Numbered from the stretch's first letter, positions 45,722-55,828 are shown. The stretch: DNA of 64,000 nucleotides from Brachybacterium sp. Z12 (GCF_014400405.1 NZ_CP060496.1:2914001-2978000), one strand, 5' to 3'. A program made the numbers and translations. Notes: generated by a model from the letters alone, not told the origin.

Positions 45722-47812
45722 ATGCCGACGTCACCCACTACCCCCTTGCCCTCCACCGCACCCGCGGCCGGCAGCCGCGCGGGCCGCTTCCGTCCGGAGC
45801 TGAACGGCCTGCGCGGCCTCGCGATCGGCTTGGTGGTGCTCTACCACGTGTTCTTCGACCGGGTCTCCGGCGGAGTGGACGTGTTCCTGTTCATCTCGGC
45901 CTTCTTCCTCACCGGCAGCTTCGTGCGCCGGATGGAGGATGGGCGCCCGATGGCCCCGATCGCGTACTGGGCCCGGACCTTCAAACGCCTGCTCCCGCCT
46001 GCGGCGCTGGTGATCCTGACGACCCTCGCCGGGGTGCGGCTGTTCCTGCCCGCCAGCACCTGGAAGCCGGCCATCGACGATGCGATCGCTTCTCTGCTGC
46101 AGGTGGAGAACTGGCTGCTGATCCACCGCGACACCGACTACGAGGCGGCGGCGACCGCCGCCACCTCCCCGCTCCAGCACTTCTGGTCGCTGTCCATCCA
46201 GGGCCAGGTCTTCCTGCTGTGGCCGCTGCTGTTCGCCGTGTGCGCTCTGCTCTCGCGACGGTTCGCTCTCGCGCCGCGCCGAGTGGTGCTGGTGGTGTTC
46301 GGGGCGATCGCCGTCGCGTCCTTCGCCTGGTCGGTGGCCTCCACCGCCGCCCAGCAGCCGATCGCCTACTTCGACACCAGCACCCGGATGTGGGAGTTCG
46401 CTGCCGGTTCGCTGCTGGCGCTGTGGCCAGCCGCGAACCCGGGCACCGCCGCGAACGGCCGCTCCCGCCGGGTGCGGGCATCGCTCGGCTGGGTGGGGCT
46501 GGCGGCGCTGATCTCCACCGGAGCGCTGATCGACGGCCGGTCGATGTTCCCGGGCTGGATCGCACTGATCCCGCTGCTCGGCGCGACCGGTGTGTTCCTC
46601 GCCGGCACCTCCGGCTCGCGATTCGGTGCCGACCGCCTGCTCTCCTCGCGACCGTTCGCCTTCCTCGGCGACGTGAGCTATGGCCTCTATCTGGTCCATT
46701 GGCCGGTCCTCACGATCGTGGTGCTGTCCACCGGCCGCGAGCGCGCCGGCCTGCTGCTCGGCAGCTCGATCATCGCTGTCAGCCTGGTGCTCGCCTGGCT
46801 GCTGACACTCCTGGTGGACTCCCCGTCCGGCGCTGGCGCTGGGCGAACTCGCGGCCGTGGCGGGCCGGAGCGGTCGTGCTGACGGTGCTGGTGGTGGGGC
46901 TCACGCCCAGCATCGGTGCGCAGACGCTGCTGCAGCGGGCGGCTGATGAGGCCGAACTCCGCGCCTACGCGGACAATCCCGAGCGCGGGCCCTGGACCCC
47001 GCGTATGCCCCGCATCCGGACGCAGATTCGGATGCCCCGCCCCTGCCCTCGGCCGCCACCCTCCAGCAGGACTGGTCCCAGCTGGAGCTGGCCTGCGAGG
47101 GCGAGCTGGCGCCACAGGAGGCGGAGGTGCAGGAGAGGTGCCGGATGACCGAGGCACCGCAGGATGCTCCGGTGATCGTCGCGGTCGGGAACTCCCGCCT
47201 CGGGCAGTCAGCGCTGTCGCTTGCCGGGCCGGCTCGAGAGAACGGCTGGCGCCTGGTGATCCTGTGGTCACCGAGCTGCGTCTTCACCCCGGGATCGAGA
47301 GCTATAGGGGTCCCGAGTGCGATGCGCACAATCTGGCGGTCATGGACTACCTGCTCGAGCTGCAGCCGGAGGCGGTGGCACTCGCCACCAGCCAGCTCCC
47401 CAGCGAAGGTCCCGAACGGATCGGGCGGGTCACCGAGCAGACGATGCCGGAGATCATGGACAAGGGCATCGACGTCATCGCCCTGCGCGACACCCCACGG
47501 ATCGTCGAGGACCCCGTCGCCTGTCTCGAAGCCGGTGATGGCAGCGGGGAGGCCTGTACCCAGGAGCTCTCTCGCGAGCTGATGCCCGAGCCGCGCACGG
47601 ATGCTGAGGTGCTCGCGGAGCTTGCCGGGCGTGGCGGCGCCGAGATCTTCCCGGTGGACCTGCTGCCGGTGATCTGCCCGGAGGACTCCTGCCCGCCGCT
47701 CATCGGGAACATCCATGTCATGTTCGACGAGGACCATCTGACCGCCACCTATGCGGAGAGCACGGGTCCCGAGGTCGAGCGTCAGCTCGCGGAGGCGGGC
47801 TTCGATTGGTGA
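45722..47812 (+). CDS. OafA-type acyltransferase with degenerate SGNH domain, three frameshifts
   Basis: About 697 residues. Membrane domain: FRPELNGLRGLAIGLVVLYH, GGVDVFLFISAFFLTGSF, KRLLPPAALVILTT, PLQHFWSLSIQGQVFLLWP and SYGLYLVHWPVL. The C-terminal SGNH-like domain has block I VIVAVGNSRLGQSAL (GDSH changed to GNSR, Ser kept) and block V FDEDHLT. Three breaks at about 46828, 47000 and 47270, in G/C-rich runs; repaired text includes NPERGALDPAYAPHPDADSD. It lacks the long N-terminal tail of its paralogue at 39532-42066. ATG at 45722. It may acylate surface glycans, but the altered block I leaves activity of the SGNH part open. Confidence 0.75.
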
Positions 47813-47822
47813 ACGGAGGGGC

Positions 47823-48109
47823 TCATCCCTCCGCAGCGCCCTCCGCGGCGCGCATCCCGATCGCGCGCACTGCCTCGACGGCGGCCCGCGCCCGGGCGAC
47901 GGACTCGTGGTCGGGGCCGTGGTGGCGCTGGGCGTCCTTGAGCAGCTCCTCGACCTGGTAGTACGCGTCATCGAGGTGCCCGGCCTCGGCGGTGGCCTCG
48001 GCGAGCTCGGAGCGCAGCTCGATCGCCTCGGGGTGAGGGACTCGCCGTGCTCGAGCAGGTCGAGCAGGCGGCGGGTGGCGTCGTGGATGCGCTGCTGCGG
48101 GGTGCTCAT
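47823..48109 (-). CDS. Small helical TPR-like protein, frameshifted
   Basis: About 95 residues. After repair of a C run at about 48030 the sequence reads RLLDLLEHGESLTPEAIELR, then GHLDDAYYQVEELLKDAQRH and GPDHESVARARAAVEAVRAI. This is the helix-pair pattern of a single tetratricopeptide-like repeat (AxxLxxxGxxxxAxxxxxxLL...GPDHxxV). ATG at 48109 follows GGAGGACCC at a fair distance. It converges on the acyltransferase with 10 bp between stops. It probably binds another protein; no specific role can be assigned. Confidence 0.65.
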
Positions 48110-48185
48110 CGGGGGTCCTCCTGGGGTCGGGTCGGTGCCCTCAGATCCTACGCGGGAGCGGTCCGCGCAGTACTCTGAGCAGGCC

Positions 48186-48584
48186 ATGGAGATCAATCCC
48201 TACGAGTCGCGTCTGCGCATGCTGCAGCAGATCGACGGGGTCCAGATGCAGCGCGAGGCGGCTCCCGACGAGGAGACCGCCGGATGCCCGGGCTGTCCGT
48301 ACTTCTGGACCTGTCCGGTGCCGCACCGGGGTGAGGAGGTCCGCGCTCCGGAGGAGATCGAGCTCGCGGAGGTGCGGGAGGTGCTCGGGCCGCGCCGTGA
48401 GTACAGCCCGCGCGATGAGTCCGACGTCGGCTGGACCGATGTGTGGATCGACGAAGACGGGCTGCGGATCGACCCGGAGGAGCTCGGCGAGCGCCCCGCG
48501 AGTGTCATCGACGAGGTGCCGGAGGACTCCGGTGCGGCTCCGGAGCCGCGCCCCTGGCGCCGGCTGTTCCGACGCCGGCGGTGA
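48186..48584 (+). CDS. Hypothetical protein with CPGCPYFWTCP cysteine cluster
   Basis: 132 residues, acidic, function not recognised. Residues about 33-46 hold a compact cysteine cluster CPGCPYFWTCPVPH that could bind zinc or an iron-sulfur cluster. The rest is charged (EEIELAEVREVLGPRREYSP) and ends in an arginine run RRLFRRRR. The ATG at 48186 lacks a clear ribosome site. The 3' end overlaps the convergent hemA open frame by about 80 bp, so one of the two 3' ends may be misread. Position next to hemA may be chance. Confidence 0.6.
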   Translation: MEINPYESRLRMLQQIDGVQMQREAAPDEETAGCPGCPYFWTCPVPHRGEEVRAPEEIELAEVREVLGPRREYSPRDESDVGWTDVWIDEDGLRIDPEELGERPASVIDEVPEDSGAAPEPRPWRRLFRRRR

Positions 48585-50067
48585 TCAGCTCGTCGCTGAG
48601 CGACCCGGAGGGACCGAACCCGGCGGGGCACTGCCCGCCGCGCAGCGCCATGCGGGCGATGTCGGAGGCGGAGAGGCTCGCCATAGCGACCTCCTCGACC
48701 GGCGCGGCGGGAGCCCCGAGATCCGGCGAGCGCGGCGGCACGGTGCGATCCGCGCGCATCCAGCCGACGGGGGCAGGCTCGCCCTCGACTCCCGCCTCGG
48801 CAGGGTCGGTGCGCCCCTGACCGGCGGAGATGTCGATTCCGAAGATGGTGTGGAACGCCTCGACGTAGGCGTCGGCGTAACCGGTCTCGGCGAGGTGCCG
48901 TGCCCGTTCGGCGGGCTGGTGCATGGCCTTGGCGAGGATCCGCCGCACGGCGCGTTCGAGCTGGTCCGCGGTCTCGCCGGAGACGTCGCGACGCAGCCGG
49001 TCGATCTCCCCGTCGGCCGCTTCGAAGACCTCGCGACGCAGGGCGGCCATCGCGGGGTCGATCCGGCGCACCTCCTGCTGGACGCGGAAGGCCTCGACGT
49101 TCTCGGCGACGATCCCTCGGGCTGTGACCAGGGCGGGATCGTCCTGCGCGTCGGTGCCGAGCTTGAGGTCCGCGAGGCCCAGCACGGTGATGCCCTTGAG
49201 GTGACGCACCAGCGGGTGCAGGTCGGAGTGCAGGGCGAGGTCGAGCACGAGGGTGCTGCCGGCGCCCAGGAACAGCTCGGGGAACAGGGAGGTGCCGCGC
49301 CCGGAGCAGGCGAGCACCAGATCTGCCTCGCGGATCGCGGCCTCGAGGCCGTCCTCCTCGACGGTGTCCACGCCGTGGCGCTCGGCGAAGCCCGCAGCGC
49401 GGCCCGAGGGCGAGAACACGCGCACGTCCGGAGCACCGCGGCGCATCAGCTCGGCGAGGCCCAGCCGGGCGTAGGCGCCGGTGCCGACGATCAGCACCCG
49501 GCGGCCCGCGAAGCCGCCCAGGGCGACCTCGGCCCGGTCCACCGCGACCGCGGCGCCGCTGCGCCCGGCAGCACCCACCGGCGCCTGCGTGGCGACGGAT
49601 TTGGCGCAGCGGAAGCCGTGCTGGAAGAGGTCGTGGAGCATCGAGGTGGTGCGGCCGTCGCGGCGGGCGGCCTCAAAGGACTGGCGCACCTGTCCGGCGA
49701 TCTCCGCCTCGCCGAGGACGAGGGAGCGCAGTCCGGAGGTGACCTCGTAGAGGTGCTGGGGGACGGGCGAGTCCATCGCCGCGTCGAAGCAGAGGGAGAC
49801 CACCTCGCGGTCCAGGCCGCTGGTGCGGGCGACGGCGTCGAGCACCAGGTCCACGCCCTCGTGGAAGCGGTCGGTGTCGAGATAGACCTCGAGCCGGTTG
49901 CAGGTGCTGATCACGACTTCGCCGGCGATCACCGGTGCGGCGCCGGCGGCCACGCGCTCGCCCTGGAGCTCCTCGATCACCGCCGGGAGGGTGTCCGCTC
50001 CGCGGGTCAGCGCATCGAGCACCTCGAGGTCGAGGTGCTCGTGGGAGGCACGGAGAGCGGCGAGCAT
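48505..50067 (-). CDS. hemA: Glutamyl-tRNA reductase
   Basis: 520 residues; NADPH-dependent reduction of glutamyl-tRNA to glutamate-1-semialdehyde, first committed step of C5-pathway haem synthesis. Catalytic Cys lies in ISTCNRLEVYLDTDRF, with LVLGEAEIAGQVRQSFEAAR, the GHG-like HGFRCAKSVAT and the nucleotide fold RRVLIVGTGAYARLGLAELM. ATG at 50067 (MLAALRASHEHLDLE) matches the family start; TACACT lies 7 nt upstream (leaderless type), and an ATG at 50085 is an alternative. The C-terminal ~70 residues after the dimerisation domain are unusual and overlap a convergent gene; a small frame error near 48610 (alternative stop 48585) could explain it. It diverges from hemE by 81 bp. Confidence 0.88.
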   Translation of the reverse strand: MLAALRASHEHLDLEVLDALTRGADTLPAVIEELQGERVAAGAAPVIAGEVVISTCNRLEVYLDTDRFHEGVDLVLDAVARTSGLDREVVSLCFDAAMDSPVPQHLYEVTSGLRSLVLGEAEIAGQVRQSFEAARRDGRTTSMLHDLFQHGFRCAKSVATQAPVGAAGRSGAAVAVDRAEVALGGFAGRRVLIVGTGAYARLGLAELMRRGAPDVRVFSPSGRAAGFAERHGVDTVEEDGLEAAIREADLVLACSGRGTSLFPELFLGAGSTLVLDLALHSDLHPLVRHLKGITVLGLADLKLGTDAQDDPALVTARGIVAENVEAFRVQQEVRRIDPAMAALRREVFEAADGEIDRLRRDVSGETADQLERAVRRILAKAMHQPAERARHLAETGYADAYVEAFHTIFGIDISAGQGRTDPAEAGVEGEPAPVGWMRADRTVPPRSPDLGAPAAPVEEVAMASLSASDIARMALRGGQCPAGFGPSGSLSDELITAGVGTAGARGAAPEPHRSPPAPRR

Positions 50068-50148
50068 GGGTGCCAGTGTAGGCATGTCCTCCGCGCCGCC
50101 GCCGAGCCTGGGAACGCTGTCCGGGAACCTGTGCACAATAGGGGTGTC

Positions 50149-51384
50149 ATGTCACAGAACCCCATGTCAGAGCCCCTTTTTGGCGACAGTGCGTCAGATC
50201 GATCGCGACACCTGTCAGAACCCGGGAACGCCGCAGGCCCCGGGCATGCCACCGCCCCCGCGATCGCGTCCACCATCCCTCCTGAAGGCTCCTCGGCGCT
50301 GCCTCCGGAGCACCCCGCACAGCGTCCGATCGCCGAGGGCGGCGTGGCCGACGCCTCACTGCTGGGCGAGCTGCGCGGCGTGAGGGCCGCCACCCCGAGC
50401 GTGTGGTTCATGCGACAGGCCGGTCGCTCCCTGCCGGAGTACCGCGCCCTGCGCGAGGGCACCACGATGCTCGACTCCTGCGAGCGCCCGGAGATGGTCT
50501 CCGAGATCACCGTCCAGCCGGTGCGACGACACAAGGTGGACGCGGGGATCTTCTTCTCGGACATCGTGGTCCCCGCCCGCTTGGCGGGCCTCGGCGTGGA
50601 GATCAAGCCCGGCGTGGGCCCCGTCTTCGACCATCCGATCCGCACCGAAGCCGATGTCGACGCCCTGCCCCCGCTCGATGATGTCTACGACGCCGCGCTC
50701 GAGCCGATCCGTGAGGCGGTGCGCCTCACCGTCGCCGAGCTGGGCACCACTCCCCTGATCGGTTTCGCCGGCGCCCCGTTCACCGTGGCCAGCTACATGG
50801 TCGAGGGCGGTCCCAGCCGGGATCACCTGCGCACGCGTGCGCTGATGCGCAGCCAACCGGAGGTGTGGGCGCGCCTGGCCGGCTGGGTCGCCGAGCTCTC
50901 CGGCCGCTTCCTGCGCGCGCAGGTGCTGGCCGGCGCCTCCGCCGTGCAGCTGTTCGACTCCTGGGTGGGTGCGCTCTCCGAGGACATGTACCGCACCTCC
51001 GTGCAGTCCCACTCCGCCGCGACCCTCGCGCATGTCTCGGACCTTCCGGTGCCGCGCATCCACTTCGGCGTCGGCGCCGCGCACCTGCTGACCCCGATGC
51101 TCGAGGCCGGCGCCACCGCGATGGGCGTGGACCACCGGCTGCGGCTGGACCAGGCGCTCGACGTGCTTCCCGCAGGGCTCCCGGTGCAGGGCAACATCGA
51201 CCCCGCCACGCTGTTCACCTCGGAGGAGGTCCGCTTCGCCGAGGCCCGCTCCGTGCTCACGGCCGGTTCCCGCGCCGCAGGGCATGTGGTGAACCTCGGG
51301 CACGGCGTCCCGCCGGACGCTGATCCCCAGGTCCTCACGGATCTCGTGAGCTACCTGCACGAACAGGGCGCGCAGCGGGCATGA
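50149..51384 (+). CDS. hemE: Uroporphyrinogen decarboxylase with N-terminal extension
   Basis: 411 residues; decarboxylates uroporphyrinogen III to coproporphyrinogen III. VWFMRQAGRSLPEYR (substrate-binding Arg pair), FFSDIVVP, GFAGAPFTVASYMVEGG, LFDSWVGALS and HFGVGAAHLL are family motifs. The catalytic core begins near residue 68; the residues before it (serine/proline-rich, starting at ATG 50149) are an extra tail not usual in HemE. A later start is not excluded, as no strong ribosome site precedes either. The stop overlaps the hemG ATG (ATGA), first of a chain of coupled genes. Confidence 0.9.
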   Translation: MSQNPMSEPLFGDSASDRSRHLSEPGNAAGPGHATAPAIASTIPPEGSSALPPEHPAQRPIAEGGVADASLLGELRGVRAATPSVWFMRQAGRSLPEYRALREGTTMLDSCERPEMVSEITVQPVRRHKVDAGIFFSDIVVPARLAGLGVEIKPGVGPVFDHPIRTEADVDALPPLDDVYDAALEPIREAVRLTVAELGTTPLIGFAGAPFTVASYMVEGGPSRDHLRTRALMRSQPEVWARLAGWVAELSGRFLRAQVLAGASAVQLFDSWVGALSEDMYRTSVQSHSAATLAHVSDLPVPRIHFGVGAAHLLTPMLEAGATAMGVDHRLRLDQALDVLPAGLPVQGNIDPATLFTSEEVRFAEARSVLTAGSRAAGHVVNLGHGVPPDADPQVLTDLVSYLHEQGAQRA

Positions 51385-52808
51385 CCAGCCGCGTCCTCGT
51401 CGTCGGCGGCGGCCTGGCCGGGCTGCTCGCCGCGCGTCGGCATCTGCGCGCCGGACACCGGGTGGTGCTGCTCGAGGCCACGGGCGCCGTCGGCGGCGCG
51501 ATCGCGCAGGCCACCCTCCCGGACGCCGGGGACCTCGCGCTGAACACCGGTGCGGAGGCCTACTCGACGGGGTCCGGGGCTGTCGACGCCCTGGTCGCCG
51601 AGCTGGGCCTCGCCGAGCAGATCGTCGCCCCGCGCGAGGGTCTGGGCAGCCGGGTGGTCTCCGGGGCCGGGGCGCACCGCGCACCCGGAGCGAGCCTGCT
51701 GGGATCCCCCCCTCGCGCCCGCTGGCAGCGGATGTGCGGGCGGTGCTGGGCACCGCGGGGTCGCTGCGTGCGGCCCTCGAGCGGTTCCTGCCCGCCTCCT
51801 ACGGGGCCCGGCCCGGGGCGACCGTCGCCCATGTGGTGCGCCGGCGCCTGGGCAGGAAGGTGCTCGAGCGCCTGGTCGCACCGGTGATCGGCGGGGTGCA
51901 CTCCTCCGATCCGGCGACTCTCGAGTTCGTCGCCGCCTCTCCGCAGCTGAGCCGGGGCCTGGCCGAGCACGGCTCCCTCACCACCGCGGTGCGGCGGATC
52001 CGGGGGCGCTCTGCGGGCAGCGCCGGCACCCGGGTGCACGCCCTGTCCCCCACCATGGCCGTGCTGCCGCAGACGCTGCAGGCACGGTTCCTCGCTGCCG
52101 GTGGGATCCTGCGCACCGGCGTCGAGGTGGTCGACCTCGCACGGGCAGAAGCGGACGACGGACCCCTCTGGCAGGTGCTCACCTCCCGCCGGGAGGAGCT
52201 CACCCGCGGACCACCTCGTCCTCGCCTGCCCTCCCGACACCGTCCGGGAGCTGCTGGGCGAAGCGGCTCCCGCGATCGCCGAGGCGATCCCGCAGGCACC
52301 GTCGGCCGCTGTGCGCCTCGCGGCGCTGGTGCTCGATGCTCCCGCCCTGAACGCCCACCCCTCCGGCACCGGTGCGCTGGTCGCCCCGGGCACCGCCGGG
52401 ATCCGGGCGAAGGCCCTGACCCATGCGAGCGCCAAGTGGGAGCACGTGCAGCGGGCGCTCCGTGAGGCACTGCCCGAGGCCGGCAGCCCGCACCTGGTGC
52501 GGCTGTCCTACGGCCGCCCGGGCGAGACGCTGCCGGGCCGCGAGGAGCTCATCGACCTCGCCCTGGCCGACGCCACCCGCATCCTGGGTGTCCCCCTGGG
52601 CCGCCCGCAGCTGCTGGCCTCCGAGGTGATCGACTGGGACCGTGCCATGCGACAGCCCCTGCCCGGCCACCGCGCCGCGCTCGACACCCTCACCGCGCTG
52701 CTCGCCGAGCAGCCGTCCCTCGAACTGGTCGGCTCCTGGCGGGCCGGCACCGGCATCGACGCAATCGTCCGCGCCGACCACTCCCTCACGGAAGGATCCC
52801 CTTCATGA
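51381..52808 (+). CDS. hemG: Coproporphyrinogen III oxidase, HemY/HemG type (CgoX), two frameshifts
   Basis: About 475 residues; FAD enzyme that oxidises coproporphyrinogen III in Gram-positive bacteria. The dinucleotide motif RVLVVGGGLAGLLAARRHLR is followed by VVLLEATGAVGGAIA and LNTGAEAYSTGSGAV. C-terminal part: LTHASAKWEHVQRAL and DWDRAMRQPLPGHRA, with the usual YYxxQ-type region replaced by GSWRAGTGIDAIVRAD near the FAD end. Breaks at about 51706 (long C run) and about 52205, one a missing and one an extra base. Start overlaps hemE and stop overlaps hemQ (ATGA at 52805). The partner set HemQ/HemH implies the coproporphyrin route. Confidence 0.85.
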
Positions 52809-53542
52809 CCGACTCCCCCGCAGGCGTGTCCGCACAGTCCCCCGAGGACATCGCGAAGACCACCCGCTACACCAGCTACACCGTGTTCCGTCGGCTCTCG
52901 GGCCTGACCGAGGACGGCGAGCTCACCACCGCGCAGATCACCGCCGCGCTCGAGGACGTCATCGGTCTGATCGAGTCTGCGTCCGACGGGGGTGTGGAGA
53001 TCCTGGGCTTCTACGACGTCTCCGGCTTCCGCGCCGAGGACGACCTGATGCTGTGGCTGGCCGCGGATGAGCCCGAGGCCCTGCAGCGCGGGCTGCGCGA
53101 GTTCGAGCGCTCCCTGCCGGGCACCTGGCTGCACCGCGAGTGGGCCGCGATGGGCGTGCACCGCATGGCCGAGTTCTCCAAGGGCCACGTGCCCTCGTTC
53201 ATGGTGCCGAGCTTCGAGCGCAAGCAGTGGATCACCGTCTACCCCTTCGTGCGCAGCTACGAGTGGTACCTGCTGCCGGACGACGAGCGCAACCGCATGC
53301 TGCGCGAGCACGGCCTGCTGGGCCGCGAATACCCGCAGTGCAACGCCAACACCGTCGCCGCCTTCGCCCTGGGCGACTACGAGTGGCTGCTCTCCTTCGA
53401 GGCGGATGACCTCCACGACCTGGTCGACATGATGCGTCACCTGCGCTACTCCGATGCGCGCCTGCACGTGCGCGATGAGCTCCCCTTCCACACCGGTCGC
53501 CGCATCGACTCCCTCGAGGACGTCGCCGCTCTGCTCGCCTGA
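52805..53542 (+). CDS. hemQ: Coproheme decarboxylase HemQ (ChdC)
   Basis: Intact 245-residue chlorite-dismutase-like protein; converts Fe-coproporphyrin III to haem b with hydrogen peroxide, the last step of the Gram-positive pathway. YTSYTVFRR near residue 22, LGFYDVSGFRAEDDLMLWL, the MGVHRMAEFSKGHVPSFM loop, and WITVYPFVRSYEWYLLPDDE carrying the catalytic Tyr. The proximal haem ligand is expected in DMMRHLRYSDARLH. The start overlaps the hemG stop. Actinobacterial ChdC often has a short N-terminal tail like this one. Confidence 0.93.
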   Translation: MTDSPAGVSAQSPEDIAKTTRYTSYTVFRRLSGLTEDGELTTAQITAALEDVIGLIESASDGGVEILGFYDVSGFRAEDDLMLWLAADEPEALQRGLREFERSLPGTWLHREWAAMGVHRMAEFSKGHVPSFMVPSFERKQWITVYPFVRSYEWYLLPDDERNRMLREHGLLGREYPQCNANTVAAFALGDYEWLLSFEADDLHDLVDMMRHLRYSDARLHVRDELPFHTGRRIDSLEDVAALLA

Positions 53543-53568
53543 GATCACCCAACCATCGAGGACCCACC

Positions 53569-54797
53569 ATGACTGACTCCACCCTGTCACAGCCGAGCCC
53601 GCGACTCGTCGACCCCTCCTGCGCCACCCACACACGGCGCGGGGAGCCCAAGCCCTTCGACGCAATCCTGTTCTCGTCCTTCGGCGGTCCCGACGGACAG
53701 GAGGACGTGATCCCCTTCCTGCGCAACGTCACCCGAGGGCGAGGGATCCCCGACGAGAGGCTCGAGGAGGTCGCGGGCCACTATCGGGCCCTCGGCGGCC
53801 GCAGCCCGATCACAGAGCAGAACGAGACGATGATCGCCGCGCTCGAGCGGGAGCTCGCTCGTCGCAGCATCGACCTGCCGGTCTACTTCGGCAACCGCAA
53901 CTGGGAGCCCTACAACGCCGACGCGGTCCGCGCGTTGCACGCCGACGGTCGCCGTCATGCGCTGGGCTTGGTGACCAGCGCCTATTCCTCCTATTCCTCG
54001 TGCCGTCAGTACCGCGAGGATTTCGGGATGGCGCTCGAGGAGACTGGCCTGTCCGAAGACGTCAGCATCGACAAGGTCCGCGTGTACTTCAACCATCCCG
54101 GATTCCTTGAACCGGTGGTCGACGGTGTAGCGAGCGCCCTGGCAAGCCTGGCCGCGGAGGGGCACGACGCCGAGCGGGTCGCGGTGCTGTTCTCCACCCA
54201 TTCGGTGCCGGACGCGATGGCGGAGGCCTCCGGTCCCGAGGAGACCCGGGTCGAGGGGTCCGGCGGCTGGTACGTCGAGCAGCACCTCGCGGCCTGCCGC
54301 TGGGTGATGGCCCAGCTGCACGACGACGTCCCCGAGCTCCCGCAGTGGCAGCTGGTGTACCAGTCCCGCTCCGGGGCTCCGCACACCCCTTGGCTGGAGC
54401 CCGACATCAATGAAGTGATCGAGCAGCTCGCCGCTGAGGACGGAGCCGATGCCGTGATCGTGGTGCCGATCGGGTTCGTCACCGACCATGTCGAGGTCAT
54501 CTGGGACCTGGACACCGAGGCGAAGGAGAGCGCTGAGGAGAAGGGGCTCGCCTTCCGCCGCGTCGCGACCTCGGGCGAGGACCCCCGCTTCGTCGCCGCC
54601 CTGGCCGATCTGATCCAGGAGCGTTTGGACCTGCAGTTCCCCGTCGCGTCGTCACAGACTTCGGCGGTACGCCGGATGTATGCGGGGCGAACTGCTGCGT
54701 GGGCCGCCTGTGCCGTCCCACCACGAGCGCCGTGGACTCGGCGCAGGACGTCGAGCGGGCACGAGAAGAGGCGGCCGGCGCGGGAGAGACCTCGTGA
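53569..54797 (+). CDS. hemH: Coproporphyrin ferrochelatase with C-terminal Fe-S cysteines, frameshifted
   Basis: About 409 residues; inserts iron into coproporphyrin III. FDAILFSSFGGPDGQEDVIP, VYFGNRNWEPYN, SAYSSYSSCRQYRED, VLFSTHSVPDAMAE (metal His) and VVPIGFVTDHVEVIWDLD (Glu/His) are family motifs. A break near 54680 hides the end. Repaired, it carries CGANCCVGRLC and ends ARAREEAAGAGETS-like (ERAREEAAGAGETS) at 54797. Such cysteines bind a [2Fe-2S] cluster in actinobacterial ferrochelatases. ATG at 53569 follows GAGGACCCACC. The stop overlaps the hemC GTG (GTGA). Confidence 0.88.
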
Positions 54798-55828
54798 CGC
54801 CGCGGACCGAGGTCGCCGTCGGCACCTCCGCCTTCGTGGGCTCCCCGCTGCGGATCGGCACCCGTGCCTCCGATCTCGCCCTGACCCAGTCGGGGCAGGT
54901 GGGAGAGGCGCTGGTGGCCGGCACCGAGCACACCGTGGAGCTGGTCCACGTGAGCACCAGCGGGGACCGCGACCGCATCAGCCCGCTCGCCCAGATCGGC
55001 GGCACCGGTGTGTTCGTCACCGCTGTGCGCCAGGCGCTGCTGGACGCGGAGGTCGATCTGGTGGTCCATTCCTGCAAGGACCTGCCCACCGAGCCGCTGC
55101 AGGAGATCACCCTGGCCTGCTACCCGCCGAGGGAGGATCCGCGGGACGCGCTGTGCGCCCGCGACGGCCTCACCCTGGCCGAGCTGCCGCGGGGCGCGAA
55201 GGTGGGCACCGGCTCGCCGCGCCGCGCCGCGCAGCTGCTGCGGGCCCGCCCGGACCTGGACGTCCAGGGCATCCGCGGCAACGTCGAGACCCGGCTGAAC
55301 CGTGCCCTCGGCGCCGAGGCGGATCTCGACGCGGTGGTGCTCGCGGCCTCGGGCCTGCGCCGGGTGGGCCGCGAAGCGGCCATCAGCGAGCTGCTGGCGG
55401 TCGAGGTGATGCTGCCCGCTCCCGCGCAGGGCGCACTGGCTGTCGAGGCCACCACCGCGGTGCTCGCCGAGCAGCCCTGGTTCGCGCAGCGGCTGACCGA
55501 GGTCGATGACCCGGCCACCCGTGCCGCCGTCACCGCGGAGCGGGCGCTGCTGCGCACCCTTGAGGCCGGATGCTCGGCGCCGGTCGCCGCGTACGGCGAG
55601 CTCGAGGAGGCCGACGGGGACGAGCAGGGCGGTGTGCTGCGCCTGCGCGCCCTCGCGATCCGGCCCGACGGCAGCCACGCCGTCGAGGGCGAGGCCCGGG
55701 TGGCGCTCGATCTGCACGCTGATGAGCTCTCGGGCACCGAGTCGGTGCCGTGGGCGCTCGGCGCCGAGCTCGCCGCCGATCTCCTCTCGCGAGGGGCCGG
55801 CGAGATCCTCGAGCAGGCCCGCGCCTGA
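54794..55828 (+). CDS. hemC: Porphobilinogen deaminase
   Basis: Intact 344-residue hydroxymethylbilane synthase. LRIGTRASDLALTQSGQV, VSTSGDRDRISPLAQIGGTG, VDLVVHSCKDLPTE, VGTGSPRRAAQLL and the dipyrromethane-anchoring Cys in LEAGCSAPVAAYG. GTG at 54794 overlaps the hemH stop; the in-frame residues before it belong to hemH sequence read out of frame. The stop shares a base with the hemD ATG (TGATG). C-terminal domain ends EILEQARA. Confidence 0.93.
   Translation: MTPRTEVAVGTSAFVGSPLRIGTRASDLALTQSGQVGEALVAGTEHTVELVHVSTSGDRDRISPLAQIGGTGVFVTAVRQALLDAEVDLVVHSCKDLPTEPLQEITLACYPPREDPRDALCARDGLTLAELPRGAKVGTGSPRRAAQLLRARPDLDVQGIRGNVETRLNRALGAEADLDAVVLAASGLRRVGREAAISELLAVEVMLPAPAQGALAVEATTAVLAEQPWFAQRLTEVDDPATRAAVTAERALLRTLEAGCSAPVAAYGELEEADGDEQGGVLRLRALAIRPDGSHAVEGEARVALDLHADELSGTESVPWALGAELAADLLSRGAGEILEQARA

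Noticed and set aside
48331-50148. Upstream in-frame part of the 1017-codon frame ending at the hemE stop
   Set aside because: This stretch is antisense to hemA and reads as shadow; only the part from ATG 50149 is HemE.
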